From Mycolicibacterium sp. GF69 (lineage in GTDB: Bacteria; Actinomycetota; Actinomycetes; Mycobacteriales; Mycobacteriaceae), in contig NZ_QMEW01000004.1 in the NCBI RefSeq assembly GCF_003284965.1, forward strand, positions 124,001-188,000: a stretch of DNA of 64,000 nucleotides, in the 5' to 3' direction. The stretch's first letter is position 1. Each line of letters starts with the position of its first letter. The position numbers were made by a program, and so were the translations under genes. The notes under the pieces were generated by a model. That model saw only the letters and a program-made list of their open reading frames with translations. It did not search any database and was not told the DNA's origin. This document shows, in pieces, positions 46,992-55,946 of the stretch.

Positions 46992-47636
46992 ATGGCTGCT
47001 CCCCATCTGGCTCCGCCGACAGAGGCTCTGCGCCCGCTCGGCGATTTCGCTGCGGCAACCGTCCGGATCACCGATCACGACGCTGCCGAGGCGGCTCGGT
47101 CTGCCGCCATGGTCAAGGTGACCACGCCCGCCGCTGACGAGCTGACGGCTGAACTGGACGGCGCCACCGAATGGCTCGGGGTGCCGTCCGACGAGATTTT
47201 GCTGGCCGCGCTGGCCCGGACGATCGCGCGCACGCTCGGCGACGGTGTCGTGCCGGTCGATATCGCCAGCGAGCGTGGCTCGCTGCTGGACGCCGTGCCC
47301 CTGGTGTGCGCGACGGCGCAGCAGGCCAGCGCCACCGAAGTGCTTGCCGCCGTGCATCACACGCTGGCTGTCGCCTCCGAACGCGATGCGGCCACCTCGC
47401 CGGAGGTGTACTTCAACTACATCGGCGAGTTGCCCGCAGAGACGGTGCCGGTGCAGGACACCCCGCCGGGTCTCGGCCACGCGCTCGAGGTGCGGGTGTA
47501 CCGCGCCGGCGGCGCTGTGCAGGTGGATTGGTGGTACGACACCAGTCGGTTCGAGCGCTACACGATCGAAGAGCTGACCGAACAGTTCCCCCTCGCGCTC
47601 ATCGAGATGACTTCGGACGCGCTGTCGCCGAACTGA
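46992..47636 (+). CDS. Free-standing half condensation-domain-like protein
   Basis: 214-residue soluble protein. From about residue 55 on it resembles the C-terminal lobe of nonribosomal-peptide condensation/epimerisation domains: DEILLAALARTIARTLGDG, then PEVYFNYIGELP and DWWYDTSRFERYTIEELTE. The N-terminal lobe with the catalytic HHxxxDG motif is absent, so it is unlikely to condense substrates by itself. No peptide-synthetase genes are nearby. It may bind an acyl or peptidyl carrier or a partner protein. The start is set by the leaderless -10. It sits between the operators and the ileS leader. Function unknown. Confidence 0.7.
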   Translation: MAAPHLAPPTEALRPLGDFAAATVRITDHDAAEAARSAAMVKVTTPAADELTAELDGATEWLGVPSDEILLAALARTIARTLGDGVVPVDIASERGSLLDAVPLVCATAQQASATEVLAAVHHTLAVASERDAATSPEVYFNYIGELPAETVPVQDTPPGLGHALEVRVYRAGGAVQVDWWYDTSRFERYTIEELTEQFPLALIEMTSDALSPN

Positions 47637-47653
47637 CCGCCGAGCTGACTCGG

Positions 47654-47659
47654 TAAGAT
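47654..47659 (+). promoter_or_regulatory. ileS: -10 element of the ileS leader transcript
   Basis: TAAGAT matches TANNNT and would start transcription near 47666, about 270 nt before the ileS ATG. The -35 is weak. Confidence 0.4.
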
Positions 47660-47665
47660 CGCATT

Positions 47666-47936
47666 CAACGGCTTGGATCCGGCAATCACCGGGGAGCCTT
47701 CGGAAGAACAGCTCGGCACGGTTTCGGTCAGAGCCCAGTAGACCCGAACGGGTGGGTCCGTCATCGCCCGAAGAGAGCGGCGCGCCGACTTCTCGGGATG
47801 GTGCTCGACCAGTTCCCCGGATGAGGTGCGCAAGCGGGGTGGTACCGCGGCGCCCGCGCACCAGCGCGACGTCGTCCCCGTGCCTTGACGAACGTGAAGC
47901 TTCCGCAGACCGGAAGCCATCTGAGGCACAGGAGCT
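47666..47936 (+). promoter_or_regulatory. T-box riboswitch, isoleucine-specific, translational type
   Basis: Leader RNA that reads the charging state of tRNA-Ile. Stem I is ultrashort, CCGG-CAATCA-CCGG (47679-47692), with the Ile codon ATC (47685-47687) in its loop, followed by GGAGCCTTCGG. The T-box TGGTACCGCGG is at 47840-47850. Near the gene, GTGCCT (47880-47885) can pair with AGGCAC (47924-47929) around a GCTTCCG/CGGAAGC hairpin, bringing the ribosome site AGGAG (47930-47934) into or against the stem. This fits control of translation initiation, known for actinobacterial ileS. It fills the 300-nt gap. Confidence 0.92.
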
Positions 47937-50900
47937 ATGACCGCCTACCCGAAGCCGGCCGCCGGAGCGCCGAAATTCCCCGCGCTGGAAGTCGACGTCC
48001 TCGAGTACTGGGACCGCGACGACACCTTCCGCGCCAGCATCGCGCGCCGCGACGACGCCCCCGAGTACGTCTTCTACGACGGACCACCGTTCGCCAACGG
48101 CTTGCCGCACTACGGCCATCTGCTCACCGGATACGTCAAGGACATCGTGCCGCGGTATCGCACCATGCGCGGCTACAAGGTGGAGCGGCGGTTCGGCTGG
48201 GACACCCACGGCCTGCCCGCCGAACTCGAGGTCCAGCGCCAGCTCGGCATCACCGAGAAGGCGCAGATCGAGGAGATGGGCATCGAAAAGTTCAACGCCG
48301 CCTGCCGCGCGTCGGTGCTCAAGTACACCGACGAATGGCGTGCCTACGTGACCCGGCAGGCCCGCTGGGTCGACTTCGACAACGATTACAAGACCCTCGA
48401 ACCCGGGTTCATGGAATCGGTGATCTGGGCCTTCAAACAGTTGTGGGACAAGGGTCTTGCGTACGAAGGCAACCGCGTGCTGCCGTACTGCTGGAACGAC
48501 GAGACACCGCTGTCCAGTCACGAACTCCGGATGGACGACGACGTCTACCAGAGCCGCCAGGACCCCGCGATCACGGTCGGCTTCAGGGTCGTCGGCGGCG
48601 AGCTGGACGGGGCATACCTGCTGGTCTGGACCACCACGCCGTGGACGCTGCCCTCCAACCAGGCGGTCGCGGTCAATCCGGATGTCAAGTACGTCCACGT
48701 GCAGGGGCCCGACGGCCGGCGCTACCTGCTGGCCGAAGCGCGGTTGGCCGCCTACGCCGGCGAACTGGGTGACGAGCCGCAGGTGCTGGCCACCTACACC
48801 GGCCGCGATCTGCTCGAGACCCGCTATCTGCCGCCGTTCCCGTACTTCTCCGATGCGCCCCGGTCTTTTCGGGTGCTTCCGGCGGAGTTCGTCAGTACCG
48901 AGGACGGCACCGGCATCGTGCACATGTCACCGGCTTACGGCGAGGACGACATGCTCACCGCGCAGGCCGCGGGCATCGAGGCTGTCACGCCGGTCGATTC
49001 GAAGGGCCGCTTCGATGCGACCGTGCCCGACTACGCCGGTCGCCACGTCTTCGAGGCCAACCCGCAGATCATCCGCGACCTCAAGAACGGTGCGGCAGGC
49101 GCAGCGTCGAACGGCGCGGTGCTGCTGCGCCACGAGACCTACGAGCACTCCTATCCGCACTGTTGGCGGTGCCGTAATCCGCTGATCTACCGTGCGGTGT
49201 CGTCGTGGTTCATCAAGGTGACCGAGTTCCGCGACCGCATGGTGGAGTTGAACCAGGAGATCACCTGGCATCCCGAACACGTCAAGGACGGTCAGTTCGG
49301 CAAGTGGCTGGCCGGCGCCCGCGACTGGTCGATCTCGCGAAACCGCTACTGGGGCAGCCCGATTCCGGTGTGGAAGTCCGACGACCCGACGTATCCGCGC
49401 GTCGACGTCTACGGCAGCCTCGACGAGTTGGAGCGCGACTTCGGGGTGCGGCCCACCGATCTGCACCGGCCCTACATCGACGAGTTGACGCGGCCCAACC
49501 CGGACGACCCGACCGGAAAGTCGACCATGCGCCGCATCGAGGACGTGTTCGACGTCTGGTTCGACTCGGGTTCGATGCCGTACGCGCAGGTGCACTACCC
49601 GTTCGAGAACCAGGATTGGTTCGCTGGGGTGGATTCCGCCGACCCTGACAAGCAGGTCGTCGGGCACTTCCCCGGCGACTTCATCGTCGAGTACATCGGG
49701 CAGACCCGCGGATGGTTCTACACGCTGCATGTCCTGGCCACCGCGCTGTTCGACAAGCCGGCGTTCAAAACCTGTGTGGCGCACGGGATCGTGCTCGGCA
49801 ACGATGGCCAGAAGATGAGCAAGTCGCTGCGCAACTACCCGGACGTGACCGAGGTGTTCGACCGCGACGGCTCCGATGCAATGCGATGGTTCCTGATGGC
49901 CTCGCCGATCCTGCGCGGCGGCAACCTGATCGTCACCGAACAGGGCATCCGCGAGGGTGTGCGTCAGGTCCTGCTGCCGCTGTGGAACGCCTACACCTTC
50001 CTCGCGTTGTACGCGCCGAAGAAGGGCACCTGGCGCACCGACTCCACCCGTGTGCTGGACCGTTACATACTGGCCAAGCTCGCCGTGCTGCGCGACGACC
50101 TCACCGCGTCGCTGGATGTCTGCGACATCTCCGGCGCCTGCGACGAGCTGCGCCAGTTCACCGAGGCGTTGACGAACTGGTATGTGCGACGGTCTCGTTC
50201 GCGGTTCTGGGAGGAAGACCCCGACGCCATCGACACGCTGCACACGGTGCTGGAGGTGACCGGCAGGTTGGCCGCGCCGCTGCTGCCGCTGATCACCGAG
50301 GTCATCTGGCGCGGCATCACCGGGGAACGCTCGGTGCACCTGACCGACTGGCCCGAGGAGGGGCTGCTGCCGGCGGACCCCGAATTGGTCGCGACGATGG
50401 ACCAGGTGCGCGAGGTGGCGTCTTCTGCATCATCGCTGCGCAAGGCCAAGAAACTTCGCGTGCGGTTGCCGTTGCCGAAACTCACTGTCGCGGTGGATAA
50501 TCCGCAGCGACTCGCACCGTTCACCGATCTCATCGCCGATGAACTGAACGTCAAGGCCGTCGAGCTCACCGACGACATCGACGCCTACGGCCGGTTCGAG
50601 CTGACCGTGAACGCCCGCGTCGCGGGTCCGCGGCTGGGCAAGGATGTGCAGGCGGCCATCAAGGCGGTCAAATCGGGCGGGGCCGTCGTCAATGCCGACG
50701 GCACGCTCACCGCTGGCCCGGCGGTGCTGCAGCCCGGGGAGTACAGCTCCCGGCTGGTGGCCGCCGACCCCGAATGGACCGCGGCGCTGTCGGACGGGGC
50801 CGGCCTGGTGGTACTCGACGGCACGGTCACCGAGGAGCTGGAGGCCGAGGGCTGGGCCAAGGACCGGATTCGTGAGCTGCAGGATCTGCGAAAGTCCACG

Positions 50901-51083
50901 GGTCTGGACGTCTCCGACCGGATCGCGGTGGTGATCTCCGTGCCCGCGGAGCGGCAGGCGTGGGCTCGAACACACAGCGACCTGATGGCCCGCGAGATCC
51001 TGGCGACCAGTTTCGATTTCGGCGACCCGTCCGGCGGTGTCGAGATCGGCGACGGCGTGCGGGTCGCGATCGCCAAGGCTTGA
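47937..51083 (+). CDS. ileS: Isoleucyl-tRNA synthetase
   Basis: Class I synthetase charging tRNA-Ile, 1048 residues. The HIGH motif reads HYGH at 58-61 ([11 protein letters not shown]), the KMSKS motif is at about 626 ([11 protein letters not shown]), and a large CP1 editing domain lies between. A catalytic-domain anchor [13 protein letters not shown] and the size place it with the eukaryote-like IleS2 type. That type tends to be mupirocin-insensitive, but this is inference from family. ATG at 47937, with AGGAG 2 nt upstream of the start region, is under T-box control. Confidence 0.96.
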   Translation: MTAYPKPAAGAPKFPALEVDVLEYWDRDDTFRASIARRDDAPEYVFYDGPPFANGLPHYGHLLTGYVKDIVPRYRTMRGYKVERRFGWDTHGLPAELEVQRQLGITEKAQIEEMGIEKFNAACRASVLKYTDEWRAYVTRQARWVDFDNDYKTLEPGFMESVIWAFKQLWDKGLAYEGNRVLPYCWNDETPLSSHELRMDDDVYQSRQDPAITVGFRVVGGELDGAYLLVWTTTPWTLPSNQAVAVNPDVKYVHVQGPDGRRYLLAEARLAAYAGELGDEPQVLATYTGRDLLETRYLPPFPYFSDAPRSFRVLPAEFVSTEDGTGIVHMSPAYGEDDMLTAQAAGIEAVTPVDSKGRFDATVPDYAGRHVFEANPQIIRDLKNGAAGAASNGAVLLRHETYEHSYPHCWRCRNPLIYRAVSSWFIKVTEFRDRMVELNQEITWHPEHVKDGQFGKWLAGARDWSISRNRYWGSPIPVWKSDDPTYPRVDVYGSLDELERDFGVRPTDLHRPYIDELTRPNPDDPTGKSTMRRIEDVFDVWFDSGSMPYAQVHYPFENQDWFAGVDSADPDKQVVGHFPGDFIVEYIGQTRGWFYTLHVLATALFDKPAFKTCVAHGIVLGNDGQKMSKSLRNYPDVTEVFDRDGSDAMRWFLMASPILRGGNLIVTEQGIREGVRQVLLPLWNAYTFLALYAPKKGTWRTDSTRVLDRYILAKLAVLRDDLTASLDVCDISGACDELRQFTEALTNWYVRRSRSRFWEEDPDAIDTLHTVLEVTGRLAAPLLPLITEVIWRGITGERSVHLTDWPEEGLLPADPELVATMDQVREVASSASSLRKAKKLRVRLPLPKLTVAVDNPQRLAPFTDLIADELNVKAVELTDDIDAYGRFELTVNARVAGPRLGKDVQAAIKAVKSGGAVVNADGTLTAGPAVLQPGEYSSRLVAADPEWTAALSDGAGLVVLDGTVTEELEAEGWAKDRIRELQDLRKSTGLDVSDRIAVVISVPAERQAWARTHSDLMAREILATSFDFGDPSGGVEIGDGVRVAIAKA

Positions 51084-51103
51084 TCTCGTCGGCCGCCCCG
51101 AGC

Positions 51104-51337
51104 TCAGCCCGCGGCGACCCGGGCGCCGCGCCCGGCGAACATCACCACATCGGCGGGCTGCAGCTGCCTGCCCCGGCGGTTTTCGACCTCGCCGTTGACG
51201 GTCACGAGGCCGTTGGCGATCACCGCCTTGGCGTCAGCGCCGGAATCGATGAGCCCGGACAACTTGAGGAACTGACCCAGTCGGATAGCGGTGTCCCGGA
51301 TCGGGACATCGACGGGTTCGGTACCCGGGTGTGCCAT
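51104..51337 (-). CDS. Small S4-domain RNA-binding protein
   Basis: 77-residue protein consisting almost entirely of an S4 domain: [20 protein letters not shown] followed by [17 protein letters not shown]. This YaaA/RlbA-like class binds structured RNA, often rRNA. The ATG at 51337 has TAACCT 7 nt upstream, indicating a leaderless transcript, divergent from dinX across only 33 bp. Its stop is 20 nt from the ileS stop, tail to tail. The specific RNA target is unknown. Confidence 0.85.
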   Translation of the reverse strand: MAHPGTEPVDVPIRDTAIRLGQFLKLSGLIDSGADAKAVIANGLVTVNGEVENRRGRQLQPADVVMFAGRGARVAAG

Positions 51338-51344
51338 GCCGGTC

Positions 51345-51350
51345 AGGTTA
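51345..51350 (-). promoter_or_regulatory. -10 element of the S4-gene leaderless promoter
   Basis: The minus strand reads TAACCT, 7 nt before the ATG at 51337. Confidence 0.5.
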
Positions 51351-51356
51351 GCGCCT

Positions 51357-51362
51357 TAGCAT
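51357..51362 (+). promoter_or_regulatory. dinX: -10 element of dinX leaderless promoter
   Basis: TAGCAT lies 8 nt before the GTG at 51371 and only 6 bp from the oppositely oriented S4-gene -10, so the two -35 regions fall inside the other gene. Confidence 0.45.
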
Positions 51363-51370
51363 CGGCAGCT

Positions 51371-52738
51371 GTGGACGCTCGCTGGGTGCTGCACCTCGAC
51401 ATGGACGCGTTCTTCGCCTCTGTCGAGCAGCTGACCCGTCCCACATTGCGCGGACGTCCAGTGCTGGTCGGTGGGCTCGGCGGGCGCGGTGTGGTCGCGG
51501 GCGCCAGCTACGAGTCCCGGGTGTACGGTGCCAGATCGGCGATGCCGATGCATCAGGCCCGCAGGCTGGTAGGCGCCGCGGCCGTGGTCCTGCCGCCGCG
51601 CGGGGTCGTGTACGGCGTCGCCAGCCGTCGGGTGTTCCAGACCGTGCGCACGATGGTGCCCGTTCTCGAACAGCTTTCGTTCGACGAGGCCTTCGGCGAG
51701 CCCGCCGAGCTCGCGGGCGCGTCGGCCGGCGACGTTGAGGACTTCTGCCGAACGCTGCGGTCCCGGGTGCTTGCCGAGTCCGGTCTCGTGGCGTCGATCG
51801 GAGCGGGCTCGGGAAAGCAGCTCGCCAAGATCGCCTCCGGCCTGGCGAAGCCGGACGGTTTGCGGGTGGTCCGTCGGGAGGAGGAACGCACGCTGCTCGA
51901 CGGCCTGCCGGTGCGGCGGTTGTGGGGGATCGGGCCGGTGGCCGGGGAGCGGCTGCATCGGCTCGGCATCGAAACCATCGGCGCCTTCGCCGCGCTGAGC
52001 GAGGCCGAGGCGGCCGACATCCTCGGCGGCACCGTGGGTCCCGCGCTGCATCGGCTCGCCCGCGGCATCGACGACCGGCCGGTCGCCGAGAACGCACCCG
52101 CCAAACAGATCAGCGCGGAGTCCACGTTCCCAGCGGACCTGACCACCCTCGACCAGCTTCGCGAGGCGATCGGCCCGATCGGCGAGCACGCCCACAGGCG
52201 GTTGGAGAAGGACGGCCGCGGCGCACGCACCGTCACGGTGAAGCTGAAGAAGTCCGATATGAGCACGCTCACCCGCTCGGCCACCCTGCCGTACGCCACC
52301 GCCGATGCCGCGACGCTGATCGCGACGGCGCGCCGGCTACTGCTCGATCCCGTCGAGGTCGGCCCGATCCGCCTTCTGGGCGTTGGCTTTTCGGGACTCT
52401 CCGATGTTCGTCAGGAATCGTTGTTTCCCGACCTGGAGCTGATGGCAGCCGACGACGTCACGCACACCGGACTGCCGCCCACCGTCGCCGAACTCACTGC
52501 GACCGCGCCCGCGTGGCGCATCGGCGACGACGTCACCCACCTCGACTTCGGACACGGCTGGATCCAGGGCGCGGGGCATGGCGTTATGACCGTGCGGTTC
52601 GAGACCCGTAGCACCGGACCGGGGCAGGCCCGGACGTTTCCCGCCGACACCCCGGGCATCGACCGGGCGAACCCCGTCGATTCGCTGGACTGGCCCGATT
52701 ACGTAGCCGAGTTGGCGCGCTACCAGAGCACCCCGTAG
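51371..52738 (+). CDS. dinX: Y-family DNA polymerase IV (DinX/DinB1)
   Basis: Translesion polymerase, 455 residues. Palm catalytic residues are in [12 protein letters not shown] (residues about 8-19) and LSFDEAF. Helix-hairpin-helix segments follow ([17 protein letters not shown]), then the little-finger domain. A canonical beta-clamp motif QESLF is at 348-352. About 100 more residues after the clamp motif form a C-terminal extension, longer than in E. coli DinB and usual for mycobacterial DinB1. Start is GTG 51371; the longer upstream frame belongs to the shadow of ileS. Counterpart Rv1537. Confidence 0.94.
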   Translation: MDARWVLHLDMDAFFASVEQLTRPTLRGRPVLVGGLGGRGVVAGASYESRVYGARSAMPMHQARRLVGAAAVVLPPRGVVYGVASRRVFQTVRTMVPVLEQLSFDEAFGEPAELAGASAGDVEDFCRTLRSRVLAESGLVASIGAGSGKQLAKIASGLAKPDGLRVVRREEERTLLDGLPVRRLWGIGPVAGERLHRLGIETIGAFAALSEAEAADILGGTVGPALHRLARGIDDRPVAENAPAKQISAESTFPADLTTLDQLREAIGPIGEHAHRRLEKDGRGARTVTVKLKKSDMSTLTRSATLPYATADAATLIATARRLLLDPVEVGPIRLLGVGFSGLSDVRQESLFPDLELMAADDVTHTGLPPTVAELTATAPAWRIGDDVTHLDFGHGWIQGAGHGVMTVRFETRSTGPGQARTFPADTPGIDRANPVDSLDWPDYVAELARYQSTP

Positions 52739-53187
52739 ACACTCGAGATGGTGAACCCGTGACCGCCGTAGGTTTTACAGGTCACGGTGCCCTGATGTCC
52801 GACGCCACAACTTGCGCCCCAGTTTTCGAGCCGATGACCGGCGGGCAGGACGTCGACGTCTTCCCGCGTGAAGGACGGGGTGGGCGAATAGCGGTATTCG
52901 GCGGGGCCGCCGCTGGTGAGAAACGTCTGGTTGGTTCCCGACGGCGCGTCCAGCGGTACCCCGTCACAGCCGATGGGTCCACCGTTCGGGCCGATGCCGC
53001 AGAACAGGCCGTCCGGAGTCCGGAAGAACACGTGGTAGTTGGGCGGCGGGCCGGGGCGAAAGAAGCCTTCGGCGACCGGGTAGTCGTCGATGGCGTCCGG
53101 TCCAGGCGGCGGTTCGGCACGGGCCACCGCCGCCGCGGTGAGAACCAGTGCCAGTATCCCGGTCATCGCGGCGCCCCGGCGAATCAT
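52720..53187 (-). CDS. Secreted hypothetical protein with two likely disulfides
   Basis: 155-residue exported protein. The N-terminus [24 protein letters not shown] is a signal peptide. The mature part begins [13 protein letters not shown] and has four cysteines (FCGIG, GCDG, SCGVG, TCKTY), which suit two disulfides. Sequence is rich in Gly, Pro and Tyr with a conserved-looking end [13 protein letters not shown]. No enzymatic motif is seen. The ATG at 53187 is chosen for the signal peptide; a GTG at 53202 is in frame. The 3' end overlaps dinX by 19 nt. Function unknown. Confidence 0.75.
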   Translation of the reverse strand: MIRRGAAMTGILALVLTAAAVARAEPPPGPDAIDDYPVAEGFFRPGPPPNYHVFFRTPDGLFCGIGPNGGPIGCDGVPLDAPSGTNQTFLTSGGPAEYRYSPTPSFTREDVDVLPAGHRLENWGASCGVGHQGTVTCKTYGGHGFTISSVYGVLW

Positions 53188-53284
53188 GTTCTCGAAGTGC
53201 ACGGGTCCACGTTGCCACGCGCGTCAACCCCGCCCGGCGATGGTGCGGGATTCGTCGGGATCGCCGTTTTGGGATGATGGTGCG

Positions 53285-53836
53285 GTGACTGACGACCCAG
53301 GAGTGGCCGAAGAGACGACCGGCGAGACGGTGCCGCCGAAGCGCAGGCTGCGGCTGTTGCTCGGTATCGCGGCGGTGGTGCTGGTCACCGACATCGTCAC
53401 GAAGGTTCTCGCCGTCAAGCTGCTGACCCCGGGCCAGCCGGTGTCGATCATCGGCGACACGGTGACCTGGACGCTGGTGCGCAACTCGGGGGCAGCGTTC
53501 TCGATGGCAACCGGCTACACGTGGGTGCTGACGTTGATCGCCACCTGCGTCGTGATCGGGATCGTTTGGATGGGACGGCGCCTGGTGTCACCGTGGTGGG
53601 CGGTCGGCTTGGGCATGATCCTCGGCGGCGCCCTGGGCAACCTGGTCGACCGGTTCTTCCGTTCACCCGGCCCCCTTCAGGGTCACGTCGTCGACTTCCT
53701 GTCCATCGGCTGGTGGCCGGTGTTCAACGTGGCCGATCCTGCCGTGGTGGGCGGGGCCATCCTGCTGGTGGCGTTGTCGCTGTTCGGCTTCGACTTCGAT
53801 TCCGTGGGGCGACGTCAGCCCGCCGAGGACGAGTAG
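53285..53836 (+). CDS. lspA: Lipoprotein signal peptidase
   Basis: Membrane aspartyl protease that removes signal peptides from diacylated prolipoproteins. It is 183 residues, slightly shorter than the M. tuberculosis 202. There are four transmembrane helices. Family motifs are [34 protein letters not shown] (first catalytic Asp) and [11 protein letters not shown] (second catalytic Asp). GTG at 53285; the upstream frame has no homology. The stop is directly followed by the ATG of the pseudouridine synthase, so the two form an operon. Confidence 0.95.
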   Translation: MTDDPGVAEETTGETVPPKRRLRLLLGIAAVVLVTDIVTKVLAVKLLTPGQPVSIIGDTVTWTLVRNSGAAFSMATGYTWVLTLIATCVVIGIVWMGRRLVSPWWAVGLGMILGGALGNLVDRFFRSPGPLQGHVVDFLSIGWWPVFNVADPAVVGGAILLVALSLFGFDFDSVGRRQPAEDE

Positions 53837-54766
53837 ATGGCCGATCGGTCGCTTCCGGTTCCCGAGGGGCTGGCGGGGATGCGCGTCGACGCGGGCCTGG
53901 CGCGGCTGCTCGGTCTGTCGCGGACCGCGGCCGCAGCGCTCGCCGAAGACGGCGGCGTCGAGATCGACGGCGCCCGAGCAGGCAAGTCGGACAAGTTGGC
54001 CGCGGGCGCGTGGCTGGACGTACGCCTGCCCGAGGCGCCCGCGCCGGTGGAGAACACACCGGTCGAGATCGAGGGCATGGCGATCCTGTACTCCGACGCC
54101 GACATCGTCGCGGTCGACAAGCCGCCCGGCGTCGCCGCGCACGCCACCGTCGGGTGGTCCGGCCCGACGGTGTTGGGCGGTTTGGCCGCCGCCGGCTTCC
54201 GCATCAGTACGTCGGGCATCCACGAGCGCCAGGGCATCGTGCACCGCCTCGACGTCGGGACGTCGGGGGTCATGGTGGTGGCGCTGTCCGAACGCGCCTA
54301 TACGGTCCTCAAGCGCGCGTTCAAACAACGCACCGTCGCCAAGCGCTATCACGCGCTGGTGCAGGGCCATCCCGATCCGTCGAGCGGGACGATCGACGCG
54401 CCCATCGGCCGTCATCGGGGACATGACTGGAAATTCGCGGTGACCGAGAACGGCAGGCACAGCGTCACCCATTACGACACCCTCGAGGCGCATCGGGCCG
54501 CGAGCCTGCTCGACGTCGAACTGGAAACCGGGCGCACACACCAGATCCGGGTACATTTCGCCGCCCTGCACCACCCGTGCGTCGGTGATCTCACTTACGG
54601 CGCCGACCCCACCTTGGCCGACCGGCTCGGCCTGGAACGGCAATGGCTGCACGCGCGTTCGCTGGCTTTCACCCATCCCGCCGACGGGCGCAACATCGAG
54701 ATCACCAGCCCCTATCCGGCCGACCTACAACACGCTCTTGATGCGCTACGCAACCACGAGCCGTGA
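53837..54766 (+). CDS. RluA-family 23S rRNA pseudouridine synthase
   Basis: 309-residue RNA-modifying enzyme with an N-terminal S4 RNA-binding domain (about 12-70) and a catalytic domain. The catalytic aspartate is in [17 protein letters not shown] (about 137-140). Further landmarks are KRYHALVQG and the C-terminal [20 protein letters not shown]. It is most like RluD, which modifies helix 69 of 23S rRNA, but the exact uridine is not set by sequence. ATG at 53837 follows the lspA stop with no gap; its own stop overlaps rarD by 4 nt. Counterpart Rv1540. Confidence 0.92.
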   Translation: MADRSLPVPEGLAGMRVDAGLARLLGLSRTAAAALAEDGGVEIDGARAGKSDKLAAGAWLDVRLPEAPAPVENTPVEIEGMAILYSDADIVAVDKPPGVAAHATVGWSGPTVLGGLAAAGFRISTSGIHERQGIVHRLDVGTSGVMVVALSERAYTVLKRAFKQRTVAKRYHALVQGHPDPSSGTIDAPIGRHRGHDWKFAVTENGRHSVTHYDTLEAHRAASLLDVELETGRTHQIRVHFAALHHPCVGDLTYGADPTLADRLGLERQWLHARSLAFTHPADGRNIEITSPYPADLQHALDALRNHEP

Positions 54767-55671
54767 GGGACGCCCGTAACTCCGGCTTGCTGTTCGGCGT
54801 CGGCGCCTACCTGTGCTGGGGAATGTTTCCCGCCTTCTTCCCGCTGCTGAAGCCCGCGTCCGCCCTCGAGGTGCTGGCACACCGGATCGTGTGGAACTTC
54901 CTGCTGATGGTCGTCGTCGTCGCGATCGTCGGAAGGATCGGCGACCTTCGGCAGATCTCCAGGCGCACCTGGGCACTTCTGGGCGCCGCGTCTGCGTTGA
55001 TCGCGATCAACTGGGGGGTCTACGTCTACGCCGTCAACAACGGGCATGTGGTCGACGCGGCGCTCGGATACTTCATCACCCCGCTGGTGACTGTCGCACT
55101 GGGACTGCTCATCTTCGCCGAACGGCTCAACCGCACCCAGTTCACCGCGCTCGCCGTTGCGGTGATCGGAGTGGTGGTGTTGACCGTGGAGGTGGGCGCG
55201 CCGCCGTATATCGGCCTCGCCCTGGCGCTGTCCTTCGGCCTCTACGGCGTGGTCAAGAAGGTTGTGCCCACCGACCCGCGGGTCAGTGTCGGTGTGGAGG
55301 CCGGTCTGGCGACGCCCTTCGCCGCGGCCTACATCGTCGTCCTGCAGATCACCGGGCATGCGACATTCACCGAGTACGGCGGCGACCACATCGCGCTGAT
55401 GGTCCTGTCCGGGGTGCTGACGGCGCTGCCGCTGCTGCTCTTCGCCGCCGCCGCGCAACGGCTGTCGCTGGTGACCATGGGCCTGCTGTTCTACCTGAAC
55501 CCGGTGTTACAGGTGACGTGGGGCATCGTCGTCGGCCACGAACCGATGCCGCCCCTGCGTTGGCTCGGTTTCGTGATGATCTGGCTGGCCCTTTTGGTGT
55601 TCAGTGTCGACGCGATTCGGCGCAGTCGGAGGTCGGGCCCGGTCTCGCAGCACGGGGCGGCTCGGGTATAG
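54763..55671 (+). CDS. rarD: EamA-family transporter RarD
   Basis: 302-residue membrane protein with about ten helices arranged as two EamA repeats, of the RarD subgroup: [19 protein letters not shown] at the N-terminus and [23 protein letters not shown] in the middle of the first repeat. RarD was named for chloramphenicol sensitivity in Pseudomonas; its natural substrate is unknown, and metabolite efflux is likely. GTG at 54763 overlaps the pseudouridine synthase stop (GTGA), so it joins the lspA operon. Confidence 0.9.
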   Translation: MRDARNSGLLFGVGAYLCWGMFPAFFPLLKPASALEVLAHRIVWNFLLMVVVVAIVGRIGDLRQISRRTWALLGAASALIAINWGVYVYAVNNGHVVDAALGYFITPLVTVALGLLIFAERLNRTQFTALAVAVIGVVVLTVEVGAPPYIGLALALSFGLYGVVKKVVPTDPRVSVGVEAGLATPFAAAYIVVLQITGHATFTEYGGDHIALMVLSGVLTALPLLLFAAAAQRLSLVTMGLLFYLNPVLQVTWGIVVGHEPMPPLRWLGFVMIWLALLVFSVDAIRRSRRSGPVSQHGAARV

Positions 55672-55706
55672 GGAAACGCCGGATTCCTCTGCGCCCCGCC
55701 GGTGGA

Positions 55707-55712
55707 TAGCGT
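55707..55712 (+). promoter_or_regulatory. -10 element of a leaderless promoter
   Basis: TAGCGT (inside GATAGCGT) lies 7 nt before the ATG at 55720, identical in sequence to the echA12 element. Confidence 0.5.
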
Positions 55713-55719
55713 TTGCATC

Positions 55720-55869
55720 ATGGCTGGTTTCCTGTTCGCCGTGATGATCGCGGGCCTCGTGATGGTGGGTGTCGTGGCCCAACTCGGCTGGCAATTGCCG
55801 AGCGCGGCGGGCGTCTGGCGCGGCCTCGAGCGCGTGTGGTCACGGGCCGTTGTGACGAGGCGTTCATAG
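55720..55869 (+). CDS. Candidate 49-residue small membrane protein
   Basis: Reads MAGFLFAVMIAGLVMVGVVA at the N-terminus, a single transmembrane helix, then a short polar part with SAAGVWRGLERVW and a basic C-terminus. It lies between rarD and dnaE1 in a 275-nt gap. A perfect TANNNT -10 at leaderless spacing supports real transcription from the ATG. No homologue is recognised. Topology is probably N-terminus out or buried with the basic tail in the cytosol, by the positive-inside rule. Confidence 0.5.
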   Translation: MAGFLFAVMIAGLVMVGVVAQLGWQLPSAAGVWRGLERVWSRAVVTRRS

Positions 55870-55931
55870 CCCGCGCGGCGCCGACGGAGACACGCATTCC
55901 CGACACGCCGAGAACTGTCGGAACGCGGTCA

Positions 55932-55937
55932 TAGACT
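55932..55937 (+). promoter_or_regulatory. dnaE1: Candidate -10 element for dnaE1
   Basis: TAGACT lies 9 nt before the dnaE1 ATG, slightly more than ideal for a leaderless start. No Shine-Dalgarno is seen. Confidence 0.35.
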
Positions 55938-55946
55938 GGCCTGCCT

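Noticed and set aside
46656..48923. 755-residue minus-strand frame
   Set aside because: Runs antisense through ileS, the T-box leader and the half-condensation gene; only the XRE gene in a different frame is supported.
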